Below, piece by piece: positions 28,528-37,650 of a DNA stretch of 64,000 nt; positions within the stretch are counted from its first letter, which is position 1, and each line of letters starts with the position of its first letter. The notes under the pieces were generated by a model. That model made no database searches, was not told the DNA's origin, and was given only the letters and a program-made list of their open reading frames with translations. Source of the DNA: Ustilago trichophora (Eukaryota; Basidiomycota; Ustilaginomycetes; Ustilaginales; Ustilaginaceae). Both the position numbers and the translations under genes were made by a program. The stretch lies in the NCBI GenBank assembly GCA_900323505.1, contig OOIN01000031.1, positions 1-64,000 on the forward strand. Reading direction: 5' to 3'.

Positions 28528-30192
28528 ATGCTTCGCTCTGCAGGCCGATCAACCATCTCTTCTGCACTTCGCTCCGTCGTTTCATCTCGAACTCCTCTAG
28601 CACAGCGCTCTACTTTCTTTCTCGGTCAAGCCGCAACTCGTTCCCTTTCTGCTCCCCGATTGATCCACACTACAGCTTCTTTCAAAATGCCGCACATGCC
28701 ACAAGGAATCGTCAAGGGCGGCAAAGAAGACCTCAAGCTTAACAATCAGTCCCTTTGGCAGACAAAAGCTTACATCAACGGTGAATGGGTAGACGCCAAC
28801 GACAAGGCCACCCTCAAGGTCTTCAACAAGGCCACCGGCGCCGAGATCGGCCAGGTGCCAGACATGGGCGCCAAGGAGACCAAGGCTGCCATCAACGCCG
28901 CTGAGCAAGCTTTCAAGTCCTGGTCCAAGACCACTGCTAAGCACCGCCACGATCTCCTCATGAAGCTCTACTATGCTCACCAGGAACATGCAGAGGACCT
29001 CGCCAGAATCATCGTCGCCGAGAACGGAAAGGCCTTCGCCGAGGCCAAGGGCGAAATCGGCTACTCGAATGGTTTCCTCGAATGGTTTGCCGAGGAGGCT
29101 ACCCGCACCTACGGTCACACCGTTCCCTCGCCACTCCCTGGCGTTCGCAACGTCGTCCAGATGCAGCCTGTCGGTGTCGCCGGTCTCATCACCCCTTGGA
29201 ACTTCCCTGCCGCCATGATCACTCGTAAAGCGGCCCCCGCCCTTGCTGCAGGATGCACCGTCGTCATCAAGGCACCCGCTGAGACCCCTTTCTCTGCGCT
29301 TGCCTTTGCTCACCTCGCTGAGAAGGTCGGCTTCCCCAAGGGCACCATCAACGTCGTCACCTGCGCCAAGGGCGACAACGAAATCGCTGTCGGAAAGGAG
29401 CTCTGTGAGAACCCTACCGTCCGCAAAATCTCCTTCACCGGATCCACCCGTGTCGGCAAGATCCTCATGAGCCAGTCCGCTTCCACCCTCAAGAAGCTCT
29501 CGATGGAGCTCGGTGGTAACGCTCCTTTCATTGTCTTTGAAGACGCCGACCTTGACAAGGCGGTCGAGGGTGCCATTGCCTGCAAGTTCCGGGGCTCTGG
29601 CCAGACATGCATCTGCGCCAATCGAATTTACGTCCACGCCAGCGTCAAGGATGAGTTCCTCAAGAAGCTCGCTGCCAAGGTCGACAACTTCAAGGTCGGT
29701 TACGGCATGGACGAGGGTACCACCCACGGTCCACTCGTCAGCGAGGCTGGTCTCAACAAGGTCGAAGAGCACGTAAACGAGTCGGTCAAGAAGGGTGCAA
29801 AGGTCGTTGTTGGTGGCAAGCGCGGTGAAGGTCTCTTCTTTGAGCCCACCGTCATCACGGATCTACCCGAAGATGTTCCCACAGACCGAGAGGAGACGTT
29901 CGGCCCCCTCGCGGCCGTCTACACTTTCACTAGCGAGGAGGAGGTTGTGCGAAAAGCCAACAACGTTGATGTCGGTCTCGCAGGCTACTTCTTCTCCAAG
30001 GACACTGCCCGTTGCTGGCGTGTCGCCGAGGAGCTTCAGGTTGGCATGGTTGGTATCAACACGGGTCTCATCTCGCAGAACTCGGTTCCCTTCGGTGGTG
30101 TACACGAGTCTGGTTTCGGTCGCGAGGGCGGCCGCACCGGTATCGACGAGTATCTCGTTCAGAAGCTCATGGTCTTCGGTGGCGTCAACTGA
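28528..30192 (+). CDS. Succinate-semialdehyde dehydrogenase (NAD(P)+), probably mitochondrial
   Basis: A 554-residue aldehyde dehydrogenase of the GabD/Uga2 (SSADH) branch, which oxidises succinate semialdehyde to succinate at the end of the GABA shunt. Seen: coenzyme-binding TPWNFPAAM and FTGSTRVGK, general base Glu327 in MELGGN, catalytic Cys361 in GQTC, and the C-terminal NSVPFGGVHESGFGREGG. Residues 1-53 are Arg/Ser-rich without acidic residues, a typical mitochondrial presequence. A second ATG (MPHMPQG, residue 54) could give a cytosolic form. The codon use is strongly biased (many C-ending codons), suggesting high expression. A paralogue lies at 55.2-56.8 kb in this window. Confidence 0.92.
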   Translation: MLRSAGRSTISSALRSVVSSRTPLAQRSTFFLGQAATRSLSAPRLIHTTASFKMPHMPQGIVKGGKEDLKLNNQSLWQTKAYINGEWVDANDKATLKVFNKATGAEIGQVPDMGAKETKAAINAAEQAFKSWSKTTAKHRHDLLMKLYYAHQEHAEDLARIIVAENGKAFAEAKGEIGYSNGFLEWFAEEATRTYGHTVPSPLPGVRNVVQMQPVGVAGLITPWNFPAAMITRKAAPALAAGCTVVIKAPAETPFSALAFAHLAEKVGFPKGTINVVTCAKGDNEIAVGKELCENPTVRKISFTGSTRVGKILMSQSASTLKKLSMELGGNAPFIVFEDADLDKAVEGAIACKFRGSGQTCICANRIYVHASVKDEFLKKLAAKVDNFKVGYGMDEGTTHGPLVSEAGLNKVEEHVNESVKKGAKVVVGGKRGEGLFFEPTVITDLPEDVPTDREETFGPLAAVYTFTSEEEVVRKANNVDVGLAGYFFSKDTARCWRVAEELQVGMVGINTGLISQNSVPFGGVHESGFGREGGRTGIDEYLVQKLMVFGGVN

Positions 30193-30396
30193 TCCATTCA
30201 CTCAACAAAAGGAACAGATACGCCTGGTATGCACGACAATCAGATGCTGACAACCCCGTGCTTCGCGAGTCTGACGGCGTGATTGTGAGCGATGGGGAGT
30301 GAAATTGCTTGACGACAATGACATGGCATTGGAAGAGGAAAACGTGCAGGGTATGAATAGTGAATTGATACGTGCAACCGTGCACAAGACTTGGAG

Positions 30397-33219
30397 CTAT
30401 GACGCCCTCCAACCGTCGAGCAAAGCGACCATGGGACGGAATTCCACCAGTCGACATTTCAGCGCATTCGCATTGTCTGAACCCGAGCGTCTCGACTGTG
30501 ACGAGGCATCGCGGCGATACATGTCAAGCACCGTCGAACCTGATACGTCGCCCTCTGCTCCAGTCCTAGGCAAGGTGGTAGCAAGCTTGTACCATCCGCC
30601 AGACGTGGTCACAGCGATTAGGCGGAAACGATCTCGGGGGTCGCAATCGGCCGGCAATGCATCTGAAACTTGGCCCGTCGCATCCGCGGATGATGGCGGA
30701 GGGCGAGCGCGCGCTTTATCTGCGCGTGATTGCTGACCACCTTGTCTGGAGCCTTTTGTTGCCAGTGGGTCAGAAGATGAGGTGCCCTCGACGATCCAGC
30801 AGAGAAAAATCTTCTCGTCTACGCTCGCTTCGCCTTTGCGGATGTCGCTGATGCGGCTCCGCATCTGTGCCCATGCACCCTCGGTTGACTTTTCTGTACC
30901 CACAGGCGCACCGGAAGCAGTACCGGTGCTGTGGATTCCGACATCACTTGCTGTCGAGGGCGCAGAATAGTGTCTAGAAGAAGCACCGAAGCTCTTCAGA
31001 GGGATACGGAATTGTGCACTACTCCATTCCGATCTGAGATATTGCGGCAGCACCGACTCGGGGATTTGACCAGCAAGGCTACCGATCCCAGCCGGAAGAT
31101 ACTGTGCTGCGACCCGTCCAAGGTTGGCAGCGCGCGATGTCGAAGAAGGTGATGACCTTCCTTGTTGTCCGAGGTCGAAGTGCGTTGTGCTCATAGTGTC
31201 AGCGAGTAGGAAGATGTGAATAGTGCCTTTATCGCTGGCTGCCGCGACGAGAGATGCATCCGGAGCAAAGGAAATGCTCAAGATGGTAGCCGGGTCGGTG
31301 CCGCGACGTAATTCGCGTATCAATTTCGCGCCGAACCCCGTCCTCCCTGGCATAGTTCCTCTTGTCGGTTGCGTAGCAGTACGACCACTGTCGGTGCTCG
31401 ACCCTGCCACACCAGAAATGTTGTTCGACCAGACTCGGATGAGCGTGCCTTTGGACGACGCAGTGGCCAGCAGATGGCCATTCGGACTCAAGGTTATGGC
31501 GGCGATGGAAGACTCGTGTGCAACAATAATGCTCGCGGCACCGACAGAGGGTGTAGCATTTGATAGCACTGGGATCACATCGATTGTGTTAAGGCTCTGT
31601 AGATCAATACGTAATAGCTGAACGTGACCCTTTTGTCGGCCCGGTATAGCGACGAGTGCGCTCTTCTGAGTTGACGAACGCGTGGCTGGATCTTCGTAGA
31701 AGGGGGCAACGGAGCCGAGACCTTTGAGATTCCTGTATGTCTGGACGGCCGTCTTCTTTTGGATCCTCCAAGCGGTGCTTGCTGGGGGGTCCTGCAGGTT
31801 GCGAGCGGTGGGTGGAGGCGACAATTCGAAGACGATGGCCTTGGAAGACAGAAGAACAACTAGAACAACGCAGATCCTGGACGCTTCGACCTTTCGCGTG
31901 CTACTCGAGTCGACAGAGGAACGACCTTTGCCCTTTGTGCCATCCTGCTTCTGCTTCGGCATGACCGCTTGCACTGAGGTGGCATAGATCCCACGCACTA
32001 CTTCACTGAACTCGAGCTCGGCCACTTCGCGACCACGCAAAATCTTTGGTGGTGCCTTGGCAGTTGCATCCGTGGCGGTGGTTGCCATGCTAGAAACTGA
32101 GTCGACAAGTCCAGCTCCAAGTTGCCGTTGTGCTTGACTCGAGAACAGACGCTGATGAGAGAGAACAGGCTGCGCAGTATCCGACGTTGGATCATCTGAT
32201 GACATCGAGCTTTCCGCGGGGGACAAGCCTTTTGGATCAGAGCTACCTTTGACAACGTTGCGCCTGATGGAATATGGACTAGAATCTGTTGAACGAGCGC
32301 CATCTTCGTTGAAGGGGTCGGCAAGGTTGGCGGAGCTGGCCATAATAGAATGTGAACGATACGAGGAGGACATATGCTGATGATCATCTTCGAGCAGGGC
32401 AGATGCTACGCCCTCGCGATCAGATTCCCCTGATAGGTAAGAATATTCCATGCGGCCAATACCAAGAGAACTTGTTCCAATGCTGTTCTTCATGCTATTC
32501 TCCATGTGGTCCCTTTCTCGCGCAGAGGAAACGGCGGGATCGACACTAGAGCTGGCGCCGTCTTCGTCCTCTCGTAAATCGTCGTCATGAACCAGCGATG
32601 AGGTGGAGAAGCGAAGGCTATCAGACGGAGAGGAGGAGCGACGCATGTTGCGCTCTGAAGTGTTGAAGTCTTCAGAGTCTTCCGGACGAGTTTTGCCGTA
32701 TGCGTCGAATTCGGAACCAGCCGAGAAGATGGTGGAAGCACGTCTTGATGCAATGGAGCCAGCATCGTCATCATCAGAATCAGGGTCCTGAGCAGCCCCA
32801 GTTGGCAGCTTGGGTGTATACTCGGCAGCCTCATCCCACAGGACAACTTTATTGGGCGCGAAACGAGGCACGCGACCCCCGCCAACCAAGAACAGAAGAG
32901 AAGTGTGCTGAATGGGGACTGCGTGGGAGAGTCCTCCTTGCGAGGATGACCAAGATCTGTTCGCGACGAGTTTCAAAGGGTCCGTTTGTGCAACTAAAAA
33001 GCCACTGGTGCTCGCGCAGCTGAAGACGGCCGGTTGAGAGAGCTGATCGGAACCCGCGCTTCCACTTTCACACATTTGCGCCGAGTCGAACAGGGAGCGA
33101 CTGTGCAAGCTTGAAAGATCCGGTGAGCAAAAGCTTGCATGCTGAAAGAGTGGGCCGGCGGCGTGAGATTCGATTGTATGCCGTGGAAGATGCATCGCGG
33201 AAGGGAGTAGCCAAGACAA
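30397..33219 (-). CDS. PROPPIN (Atg18/Hsv2/WIPI family), WIPI3/4-like
   Basis: The open frame is 940 codons, beginning with TTG at 33219, so the true start is in an upstream exon or at an internal ATG. An intron ending in GCCACAG at about 33228 and a start exon near 33470 (MSRK followed by a GTCAGT donor) are candidates. PROPPINs are seven-bladed WD40-like proteins that bind PI3P or PI(3,5)P2 and act in autophagy. Seen: FSCASTSGFLVAQTDPLKL, LFLVGGGRVPRFAPNKVVLWDE (the LVGGG..P..PNK form typical of WIPI3/4), ITLSPNGHLLATASSKGTLIRVW, and the lipid-binding motif here as LRRG (usually FRRG) in LIRELRRGTDPATI. An unusual acidic, Ser-rich insertion of about 250 residues separates blades 2 and 3. 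Another disordered segment near the C-terminus precedes the last blade. Confidence 0.85.
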   Translation of the reverse strand: MSWLLPSAMHLPRHTIESHAAGPLFQHASFCSPDLSSLHSRSLFDSAQMCESGSAGSDQLSQPAVFSCASTSGFLVAQTDPLKLVANRSWSSSQGGLSHAVPIQHTSLLFLVGGGRVPRFAPNKVVLWDEAAEYTPKLPTGAAQDPDSDDDDAGSIASRRASTIFSAGSEFDAYGKTRPEDSEDFNTSERNMRRSSSPSDSLRFSTSSLVHDDDLREDEDGASSSVDPAVSSARERDHMENSMKNSIGTSSLGIGRMEYSYLSGESDREGVASALLEDDHQHMSSSYRSHSIMASSANLADPFNEDGARSTDSSPYSIRRNVVKGSSDPKGLSPAESSMSSDDPTSDTAQPVLSHQRLFSSQAQRQLGAGLVDSVSSMATTATDATAKAPPKILRGREVAELEFSEVVRGIYATSVQAVMPKQKQDGTKGKGRSSVDSSSTRKVEASRICVVLVVLLSSKAIVFELSPPPTARNLQDPPASTAWRIQKKTAVQTYRNLKGLGSVAPFYEDPATRSSTQKSALVAIPGRQKGHVQLLRIDLQSLNTIDVIPVLSNATPSVGAASIIVAHESSIAAITLSPNGHLLATASSKGTLIRVWSNNISGVAGSSTDSGRTATQPTRGTMPGRTGFGAKLIRELRRGTDPATILSISFAPDASLVAAASDKGTIHIFLLADTMSTTHFDLGQQGRSSPSSTSRAANLGRVAAQYLPAGIGSLAGQIPESVLPQYLRSEWSSAQFRIPLKSFGASSRHYSAPSTASDVGIHSTGTASGAPVGTEKSTEGAWAQMRSRISDIRKGEASVDEKIFLCWIVEGTSSSDPLATKGSRQGGQQSRADKARARPPPSSADATGQVSDALPADCDPRDRFRLIAVTTSGGWYKLATTLPRTGAEGDVSGSTVLDMYRRDASSQSRRSGSDNANALKCRLVEFRPMVALLDGWRAS

Positions 33220-33871
33220 GCTGTGGCTTTAATTAAAGTACCGGTGACATCGCAAGCGTGCTTACCCTCGCCCAGCAAAGGAGAGGATAACAGTGGTCAA
33301 GATCTGCTCCCTGGACGGCCTGAGATTGCGAGGCTCTGTCGATTCCAACAATGAGCCAGCAAAAATGTGTGAATGTCAAAGTGAGGATCTTGTGGAAGTG
33401 AGAGAAGAGGGTTGGTTCGCAATTCAGCGTCTTGAAGTACTGTATTGTTGCACTGACCTTGCGCGACATGGCTGAGTTGGGTTGGGGGCCCTTGCACTTG
33501 ATAAAGCAGGTGTGGAGTAATTTTTTGTTGTGCTTGGTGTTGCATCGCGCCGATCCGACAAAACAGAACTTGCGAAAAACCCTGCGTTCGGCTCCGTTGC
33601 AATTCGAGGTTGTAGACTTCAACCCTTCCTTCTCCGCATTCTACACTCTATCCTCCCCCATCCACATCCACATCCACAGTAGCCGGATCTAGAGCAAGTC
33701 ATATACAGCAAGACCGGAAATACTCCCGAACTGGACGATCAGCAGGATTCGAAGAGCATCAAGAGCTCGAAGCACCAAGGCGAAAGTTCGATACCACTAT
33801 CGCGCTTTGCCTCGTATCCACAACGACCGTCTCCAGTACTCAGCTTCAATCCACCCGCAATTGCCGTAGCC
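33220..33871. other. Divergent promoter region between the PROPPIN and U1-C genes
   Basis: It probably contains the 5' exon(s) of the PROPPIN gene on the minus strand (candidate ATG near 33471, donor-like GTCAGT after MSRK). On the plus strand the 200 bases before 33872 are a pyrimidine-rich leader. Nothing else is supported. Confidence 0.4.
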
Positions 33872-34625
33872 ATGGGGAAACATTACTGCGACTACTGTGA
33901 CGTCTTCTTGACACATGATTCGGTCTCGGTACGAAAAGCGCACAACAGCGGACGCAACCACTTGCAGAACGTTCGCGAATACTATCAGAACCTCGATCCA
34001 GATCAGATACAGCAAGTGTTGGACACTTTAGCCAGGGAATATGATCGACGCGGCATCGAGAAGCCAAGAGATCTTCTTCAACCAGCTGGCTCTTCATTCA
34101 TGACCTTTGGTGCAGGACCACTCAGCGGCACATCGGATCGAGGTACGTATCCTCACACGAGATTTCGTTTCGAAAGAGGAGGAGTAGCAGACTGACTTGA
34201 CTGATTCACTTGACCCAACAGCATTCCGATCACAAGGCCCGCCTCGAACTTCGATGGGAGGGAGTAGCGGTGGAAGCGGAGGACAGGACCGAAACGGTGG
34301 ACCGAGAGGCGGATCGGGAGGATACGGTCGATACGGCAACAACGATGGATCTTCCAGAGATCACGGTGCACCACCCAATTACAACCGTCCACCGCCTCAG
34401 GGTGGACCTTATTCTCGACCCCCTCCGAACATGATGGGTGGCGGCGTACCAGGAGCCAATAACGGCGGCTATCCCCCAAGAGGTCCGCCGCCGGGCTACG
34501 GAGGACCACCGCCTGTCCCGTACGCTTCTGGACCGCCATCGAATATGCGCGGTCCACCTCCTTCCCTGCCACCCAACGGCTCTTATCCTCCTCCACAATC
34601 ACGATCTGGATACGGATCACGCTAA
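33872..34625 (+). CDS. YHC1: U1 small nuclear ribonucleoprotein C
   Basis: Exon 1 is 33872-34142, the intron 34143-34221 (79 nt, GTACGT...CCAACAG) and exon 2 34222-34625, giving 224 residues. U1-C binds U1 snRNA with U1-70K and stabilises 5' splice-site pairing in the nucleus. The N-terminal matrin-type zinc finger is intact: C6, C9, H24, H30 in YCDYCDVFLTHDSVSVRKAH, followed by the conserved HLQNVREYYQ helix. The C-terminal half is low complexity, rich in Gly, Pro, Asn and Arg, as in animal U1-C. Start and splice phase are unambiguous. Confidence 0.96.
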
Positions 34626-34802
34626 GGCAAGTCCTCGGCAGATCCAGAGCAAAGTGAAGGCCACCATCTGTACTTTAGCGCAATCAAAGAAATATCCATG
34701 GCATTCATATCAGATGACGATCACATTGGTACAAGCACAGGAGCATTCGAATCGGTCAGCTTGAGCAGTCGGTCGTTTCGTTAATCCGGTTGAGCACTGG
34801 TT

Positions 34803-35432
34803 TCAAGTTGCGGGGCGGAGGGCGCGCAATCGCTCAGCCAGTGCGTCGTCTTCCTTGTCCTTGACTTTGCTATCGGGAACCTTGGGTACCAAGTCGGCCA
34901 CCTTGCCTTCGAGCAATCCGCCTTCGCCAAGCTTGTGATTGATCTCGATGCCGTTTTCGTCCGCAACCTGCTGCATGAGCAAGTCGACCTGGTCCTGAGG
35001 CATGCTTTGGGCAGTGGTGGCACCGATGGTACCTTCCATGTACGAAGTCTGCACATCCATGTCTTCGAACTGGGTTTCAAACTTGTCCATGACCATGGAT
35101 ATGCGCTCGAGGTTCATGCTCTCCATGGCCTTATCCATTCCTTTGACCACAGAGGCCATGCTTCCCGATACTTGGCGCATGGTGACGGCGGTCTCCACGC
35201 GGCTTGCAACTGCATCGATGCGGCTTCCTAGACGTAGGAGATTGAGAGATTCGTTCTTTTTACGGATGGCGTTGGAGGCATAGATGCGTGCTCCTTCTGT
35301 GTTGCCTTGTGCAAGCGCCTTCTTGAGTTTCGCCTTCTCGGCCGTTTCGTCTTTGGTTGCCTTACGAGCCTGTCGCTGGAGCGACTTTGCGGTAAACTTG
35401 AGCTGGAACAATGACTTTTCGAGTCCCGACAT
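34803..35432 (-). CDS. DID2: ESCRT-III protein Did2/CHMP1
   Basis: 209 residues from the ATG at 35432; codons further upstream begin with TTG and end in a possible acceptor (TTTCAG). CHMP1/Did2 recruits the AAA ATPase Vps4 to ESCRT-III filaments on endosomes during multivesicular-body sorting and disassembly. Seen: the basic N-terminal helix pair ([37 protein letters not shown]), the [15 protein letters not shown] segment highly typical of CHMP1, an acidic C-terminal half, and a terminal MIT-interacting motif ([12 protein letters not shown]). Length matches the family. It converges with U1-C, about 175 bp apart. Confidence 0.95.
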   Translation of the reverse strand: MSGLEKSLFQLKFTAKSLQRQARKATKDETAEKAKLKKALAQGNTEGARIYASNAIRKKNESLNLLRLGSRIDAVASRVETAVTMRQVSGSMASVVKGMDKAMESMNLERISMVMDKFETQFEDMDVQTSYMEGTIGATTAQSMPQDQVDLLMQQVADENGIEINHKLGEGGLLEGKVADLVPKVPDSKVKDKEDDALAERLRALRPAT

Positions 35433-35730
35433 CTTGGAAGAGCTGAAATCGAGTGACAATTATGCCGACTGAGATATCTATGCAGCTATGCTGGTGGTGA
35501 TGGTGGATAGTTCGACGTGCGATGATCAAATTGGCGACGGGGCTGATGCGATTCACGCAAGGGTGGATGTGGATGGACTGCGGTGGAGACGAGCGTCTTC
35601 TGTACAATGAGCTACAGAATGGTACTAGGTCGAGATTGTAGCGCGAGACTATGCTGAAATAATGCTGCGTAGGAAGTTTGATAAAGAGTGCGATTATCTG
35701 TAGTCAAGACGGTGAAGGTAGGGTTGGAAA

Positions 35731-35762
<32 letters not shown>

Positions 35763-36186
35763 TGGAATGATGGGCGCCGGTGGTGATTGCAGACCCGAGT
35801 TGAGCCACGAGCCACGCACAGCCGCGCACACTTGATTTCTCCACACATCGTGCGGTGCAATTTGGCCGAATCCCGATATCGGTGGAATTTGCTGACTTTC
35901 CGATACATACTGTACTGTACTGTACTGTACAGTACGTCGGCGACCTTGAATAGCTCATGCAAGATTTCAGAATTCAGAACAAGGGTTGCCGTCGCCGCCG
36001 ACCTTTTTGAGCCTTATACTCAAGATGGACCGCATATACGCGGTAGAGGCTTGCAAACTGTAGCTGCACACGCACGCATGAGAAATCAAGGCTGGGCTGT
36101 GACAAACGAAAAGATGGTCTGATGATTCCATGCGGGTATGGTCTATTAATCAAGTGATACAAGGCGAGGTGAACGAGATGAGAAGA
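35433..36186. other. Intergenic region with TG repeat and palindrome
   Basis: No gene is seen between Did2 and the dioxygenase gene. A (TG)n run lies at 35734-35762, and TACTGTAC repeats end in the palindrome GTACTGTACAGTAC at 35922-35935. Confidence 0.6.
35911..35935. repeat. TGTAC tandem repeat ending in a palindrome
   Basis: Four TGTAC units followed by AGTAC; the last 14 bases form a perfect palindrome. Related to the motif at 11908. Confidence 0.85.
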
Positions 36187-36732
36187 CTACGCTGGCAGCT
36201 CGCGAGCCCCCTGTGTGTAGCCACACTGGCCACATTTGCGACCAGCCTCATCGTTGACCCAAGCATCGATGATGGGTTTTAGCTGTGTTCCGAGATCGGT
36301 GCACTGGAACTGGACCTCCTTAACCAGAGTAGGGGTGTCGCCGTGAGCTTGTTTGTTGGCGCAGTACCATCGCATGGCGTCTGGACTTCCTTCTGGTCTT
36401 GTGCGCTCGACAACGATACCAACAGTGTTGGCAAAGCGGACTGGCGAGTGTGGTGTGTGGGCGGGAAGCATGAACATCTCACCTTCCTTGATGGGAATGT
36501 CCTGGAACTTGCCATCCTCGTCGATGACCTTGAGAAGCATATCGCCTTTATATTGGTAGAAGAATTCCTCGGTGGGCTGGTAGTGGTAATCGGACCTGGC
36601 ATTAGGGCCACCGACTGCCATGACGGTGTAGTCGCGTGTGCGGAAGAGGCAAAAATTGCCTACGGGTGGCTGTAGGAGGTGCTCATTCTGTGAGAGCCAC
36701 TTTGGAAAGTTGAGCGGTAGTGGGAAGGGCAT
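36187..36732 (-). CDS. BNA1: 3-hydroxyanthranilate 3,4-dioxygenase
   Basis: 181 residues from the ATG at 36732 (MPFPLPLNFPKWL). This cupin enzyme opens the ring of 3-hydroxyanthranilate on the kynurenine route to NAD. The iron ligands are visible as His50, Glu56 (DYHYQPTEEFFYQ) and His95 (LPAHTPHSP), with the substrate-binding Arg in GPNARSD. Length fits fungal enzymes. The C-terminal rubredoxin-like zinc site of fungal and bacterial enzymes normally has two CXXC pairs. Here the second pair is present (CGQC) but the first reads CANK, so one ligand seems replaced. The open frame continues 69 codons upstream but that part looks non-coding. No other kynurenine-pathway gene is nearby. Confidence 0.95.
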   Translation of the reverse strand: MPFPLPLNFPKWLSQNEHLLQPPVGNFCLFRTRDYTVMAVGGPNARSDYHYQPTEEFFYQYKGDMLLKVIDEDGKFQDIPIKEGEMFMLPAHTPHSPVRFANTVGIVVERTRPEGSPDAMRWYCANKQAHGDTPTLVKEVQFQCTDLGTQLKPIIDAWVNDEAGRKCGQCGYTQGARELPA

Positions 36733-37650
36733 GTTTGTTGGGCGTCCGTAAGCTGATGCTGTGATTGAAAAGAAGATCGGGATAATGAGTCGTGCTGTGG
36801 TGGGAGTAATGGTGGAGGAATCGACAGACGGTTTTGTAAAAACGTGTCTTATGACATCCGAGAAGGAGGGATGTGCTTTCAGGGTTCGCTTAACAGATGA
36901 CGGCAAGCTGCCGTAGGCTTTGTGCGTGTTGAAATTCAAGGCTCACGTTCGAAATGCATTGCCACTTTGATTCGCTTATGACACACAAACAAATTTCTCT
37001 CTCTCTCACTCTCTCTCTCTCGCTCTCTTATCTGATGCCAGCCCGACGACTACTACTGCTTTATTCTCAGCCGTCTTGACGTCGATCGTGTACAGTAGTG
37101 AACTCAATTGACGCAGCTGCATGTATTTGCATTCGTATCATCGTCGATTCTCGTCTCGAGGCTTGCAAGATGATCAAGCAGAGATCGGAAGCACCCGAAA
37201 ACAGCTTGAGTCACATTCTTCAATACTATACTGTATCAGTCAAGGCGCGCGAGTTTCAAATCGACGAATTTGACCGATCCGATTTGGATGCCCGATCCGG
37301 GCGATGAACTTGTCGAATAAGCGCTGCAAGGATTCGTGGCTGCAGCCCAACTTTACCTCTAATCAACGCCGTCTTGGATTGGCGCCAATTCATTCCTTGT
37401 TCTTCTCTCTACCTGGATCCTCCCTGATCATCACTCGCTGAACCCCCTCTTCAGCACGAGTTACAAGCGATTCTTGCCCGCCAACACCACCATGGATGTC
37501 TGAACCCACCATCTTTGTACAAGCGTCTTCGACACACGAAGCAAACCTTCGCTCAGGGCGAGTGCGTGGTCAGCCTTGACCTTCTCCATCATCTTGGCAT
37601 CACACCTAGCACGGATCGCAAATCACGCTCGAGGTGCTCGATCTTTCGCC
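36733..37650. other. Divergent intergenic region with CT-rich tract
   Basis: A CT microsatellite with a few interruptions lies at 36996-37028. I see no gene. The part near 37400-37650 is the pyrimidine-rich leader of the next plus-strand gene. Confidence 0.55.

Noticed and set aside
28597..29772. 391-residue minus-strand frame within the dehydrogenase gene
   Set aside because: It is the mirror of a highly biased coding sequence (C-ending codons leave the opposite strand open). It shows repetitive Leu/Glu/Asp composition and no family motif.
35734..37028. TG and CT microsatellites as regulatory elements
   Set aside because: Simple repeats of this kind are common in fungal intergenic DNA; nothing here links them to control of a gene.
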